In this document: positions 63,673-64,000 of the stretch, one piece after another | Layout of the letters: each line of letters opens with the position of its first letter | How positions within the stretch are numbered: the stretch's first letter is position 1 | Assembly (NCBI GenBank): GCA_963838805.1 | Contig: CAWISK010000010.1 | Span: forward strand, 545,280-609,279 | DNA from: CAVRQM01 sp963838805 | Lineage (GTDB): Bacteria > Pseudomonadota > Alphaproteobacteria > Acetobacterales > Acetobacteraceae | Reading direction: 5' to 3' | Length of the DNA: 64,000 nt | Program-made: the position numbers and the translations under genes | The notes under the pieces: generated by a model | The model's database searches: none | What the model saw: the letters and a program-made list of their open reading frames with translations, nothing else | Told to the model about the DNA's origin: nothing

Positions 63673-64000
63673 GCTGCTGCCTTGCGCGTCGCCGCCGGCA
63701 TCACCGCCTCCGCATGGCCTAGGCGCGGTACAATTGCGCCCGTGAGCCCCGCCGTGACCACCAACACCCGGTCGCCAAGCCCCAGCACTTCCGGCAGATC
63801 CGAGGAGATCAGCAGCACGCCATGCCGCGCGCGCCAGGTCGGCGACCATCCGTGAACCTGTGCCTTGGCGCCGACATCGATGCCGTGGGTCGGCTCATCC
63901 AGCATCAGCACCCTCGGATCCAGGGCCAGCGACTTGCCCAGCACTACTTTCTGCCGGTTGCCGCCGGACAGCGAGGCGACCACCGCTCCCGGGCCTTCGG
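63669..64000 (-). CDS. Sugar ABC transporter ATP-binding protein, C-terminal part, RbsA/RhaT-like (5' end beyond the window)
   Basis: The visible part of the second ABC domain shows SLSGGNRQKVVLGKSLALDPRVLMLDEPTHGIDVGAKAQVHG, then VLLISSDLPEVLGLGDRVLVV and the stop at 63669. Signature, Walker B and the D-loop are typical of the double-ABC ATPases of ribose, rhamnose and AI-2 importers. A small frame disturbance is evident around 63830-63850 (the expected residues after QVHG read better in another frame). The N-terminal half lies to the right of the window. Confidence 0.82.
   Translation of the reverse strand, partial: EGPGAVVASLSGGNRQKVVLGKSLALDPRVLMLDEPTHGIDVGAKAQVHGWSPTWRARHGVLLISSDLPEVLGLGDRVLVVTAGLTGAIVPRLGHAEAVMPAATRKAAA

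Overview
The window is a GC-rich chromosomal segment from an alphaproteobacterium, most likely Acetobacteraceae/Rhodospirillales. This rests on the 16S rRNA, the rrn order (16S, tRNA-Ile, tRNA-Ala, 23S, 5S, tRNA-fMet), the cluster bolA / J-domain protein / cobS / cobT, a 180-kDa-class NAD-glutamate dehydrogenase and the very GC-rich third codon positions. Species level cannot be read from the sequence alone.

Layout. 1-3.8 kb: a branched-chain-amino-acid type ABC transporter (livG partial, livM, livH, binding protein), all on the minus strand. 4.1-11.2 kb: a minus-strand carbohydrate operon with a CUT1 sugar ABC transporter (binding protein, two permeases, MalK/UgpC-type ATPase), two short-chain dehydrogenases (one resembling D-xylose/galactose 1-dehydrogenases) and a TIM-barrel sugar isomerase/epimerase. 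11.5-16.3 kb: NAD-glutamate dehydrogenase. 16.2-20.4 kb: a lytic transglycosylase, then a secreted protein with about eleven 9-residue repeats, then an ExeA-like ATPase; the last two share a homologous C-terminal Sel1/TPR-like module. 20.4-28 kb: secA, a PpiC-type isomerase, argJ, two small exported proteins and a Rieske oxygenase. 28-34.3 kb: an amino-sugar/MurNAc recycling cluster (nagB, PIG-L deacetylase, sodium symporter and anmK facing murQ and a GntR regulator). 34.5-42.4 kb: coiled-coil protein, ATP-dependent DNA ligase, GNAT-Nudix fusion, CinA-like protein, bolA, J-domain protein, cobS, cobT.

42.4-46.1 kb is an accessory stretch: a broken unknown gene, a small membrane protein, an IS481-type fragment, an IS110 element, palindromic repeats and a hypothetical gene directly behind a perfect GTTC-N7-GTTC LexA box. 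COQ9, a 24-residue membrane ORF and clpB follow. 49.8-56.4 kb is a complete rRNA operon whose 23S gene carries a 453-nt intervening sequence in the helix 45 region encoding a four-helix-bundle (S23-type) protein. Behind the rrn operon lie a hipA remnant and a truncated IS21 element. From 58.2 kb to the end there is a minus-strand sugar operon: 2-hydroxyacid oxidoreductase, aldo/keto reductase and a rhamnose/ribose-type ABC transporter.

A recurring feature is single-base frame breaks in otherwise well conserved genes (sugar ATPase, glutamate dehydrogenase, argJ, Rieske oxygenase, COQ9, the ExeA-like ATPase and nearly everything after 60.6 kb). Most lie in GC-rich runs and look more like consensus errors than decay. 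Where such a break is inferred, one gene is annotated across it and the approximate position is given.
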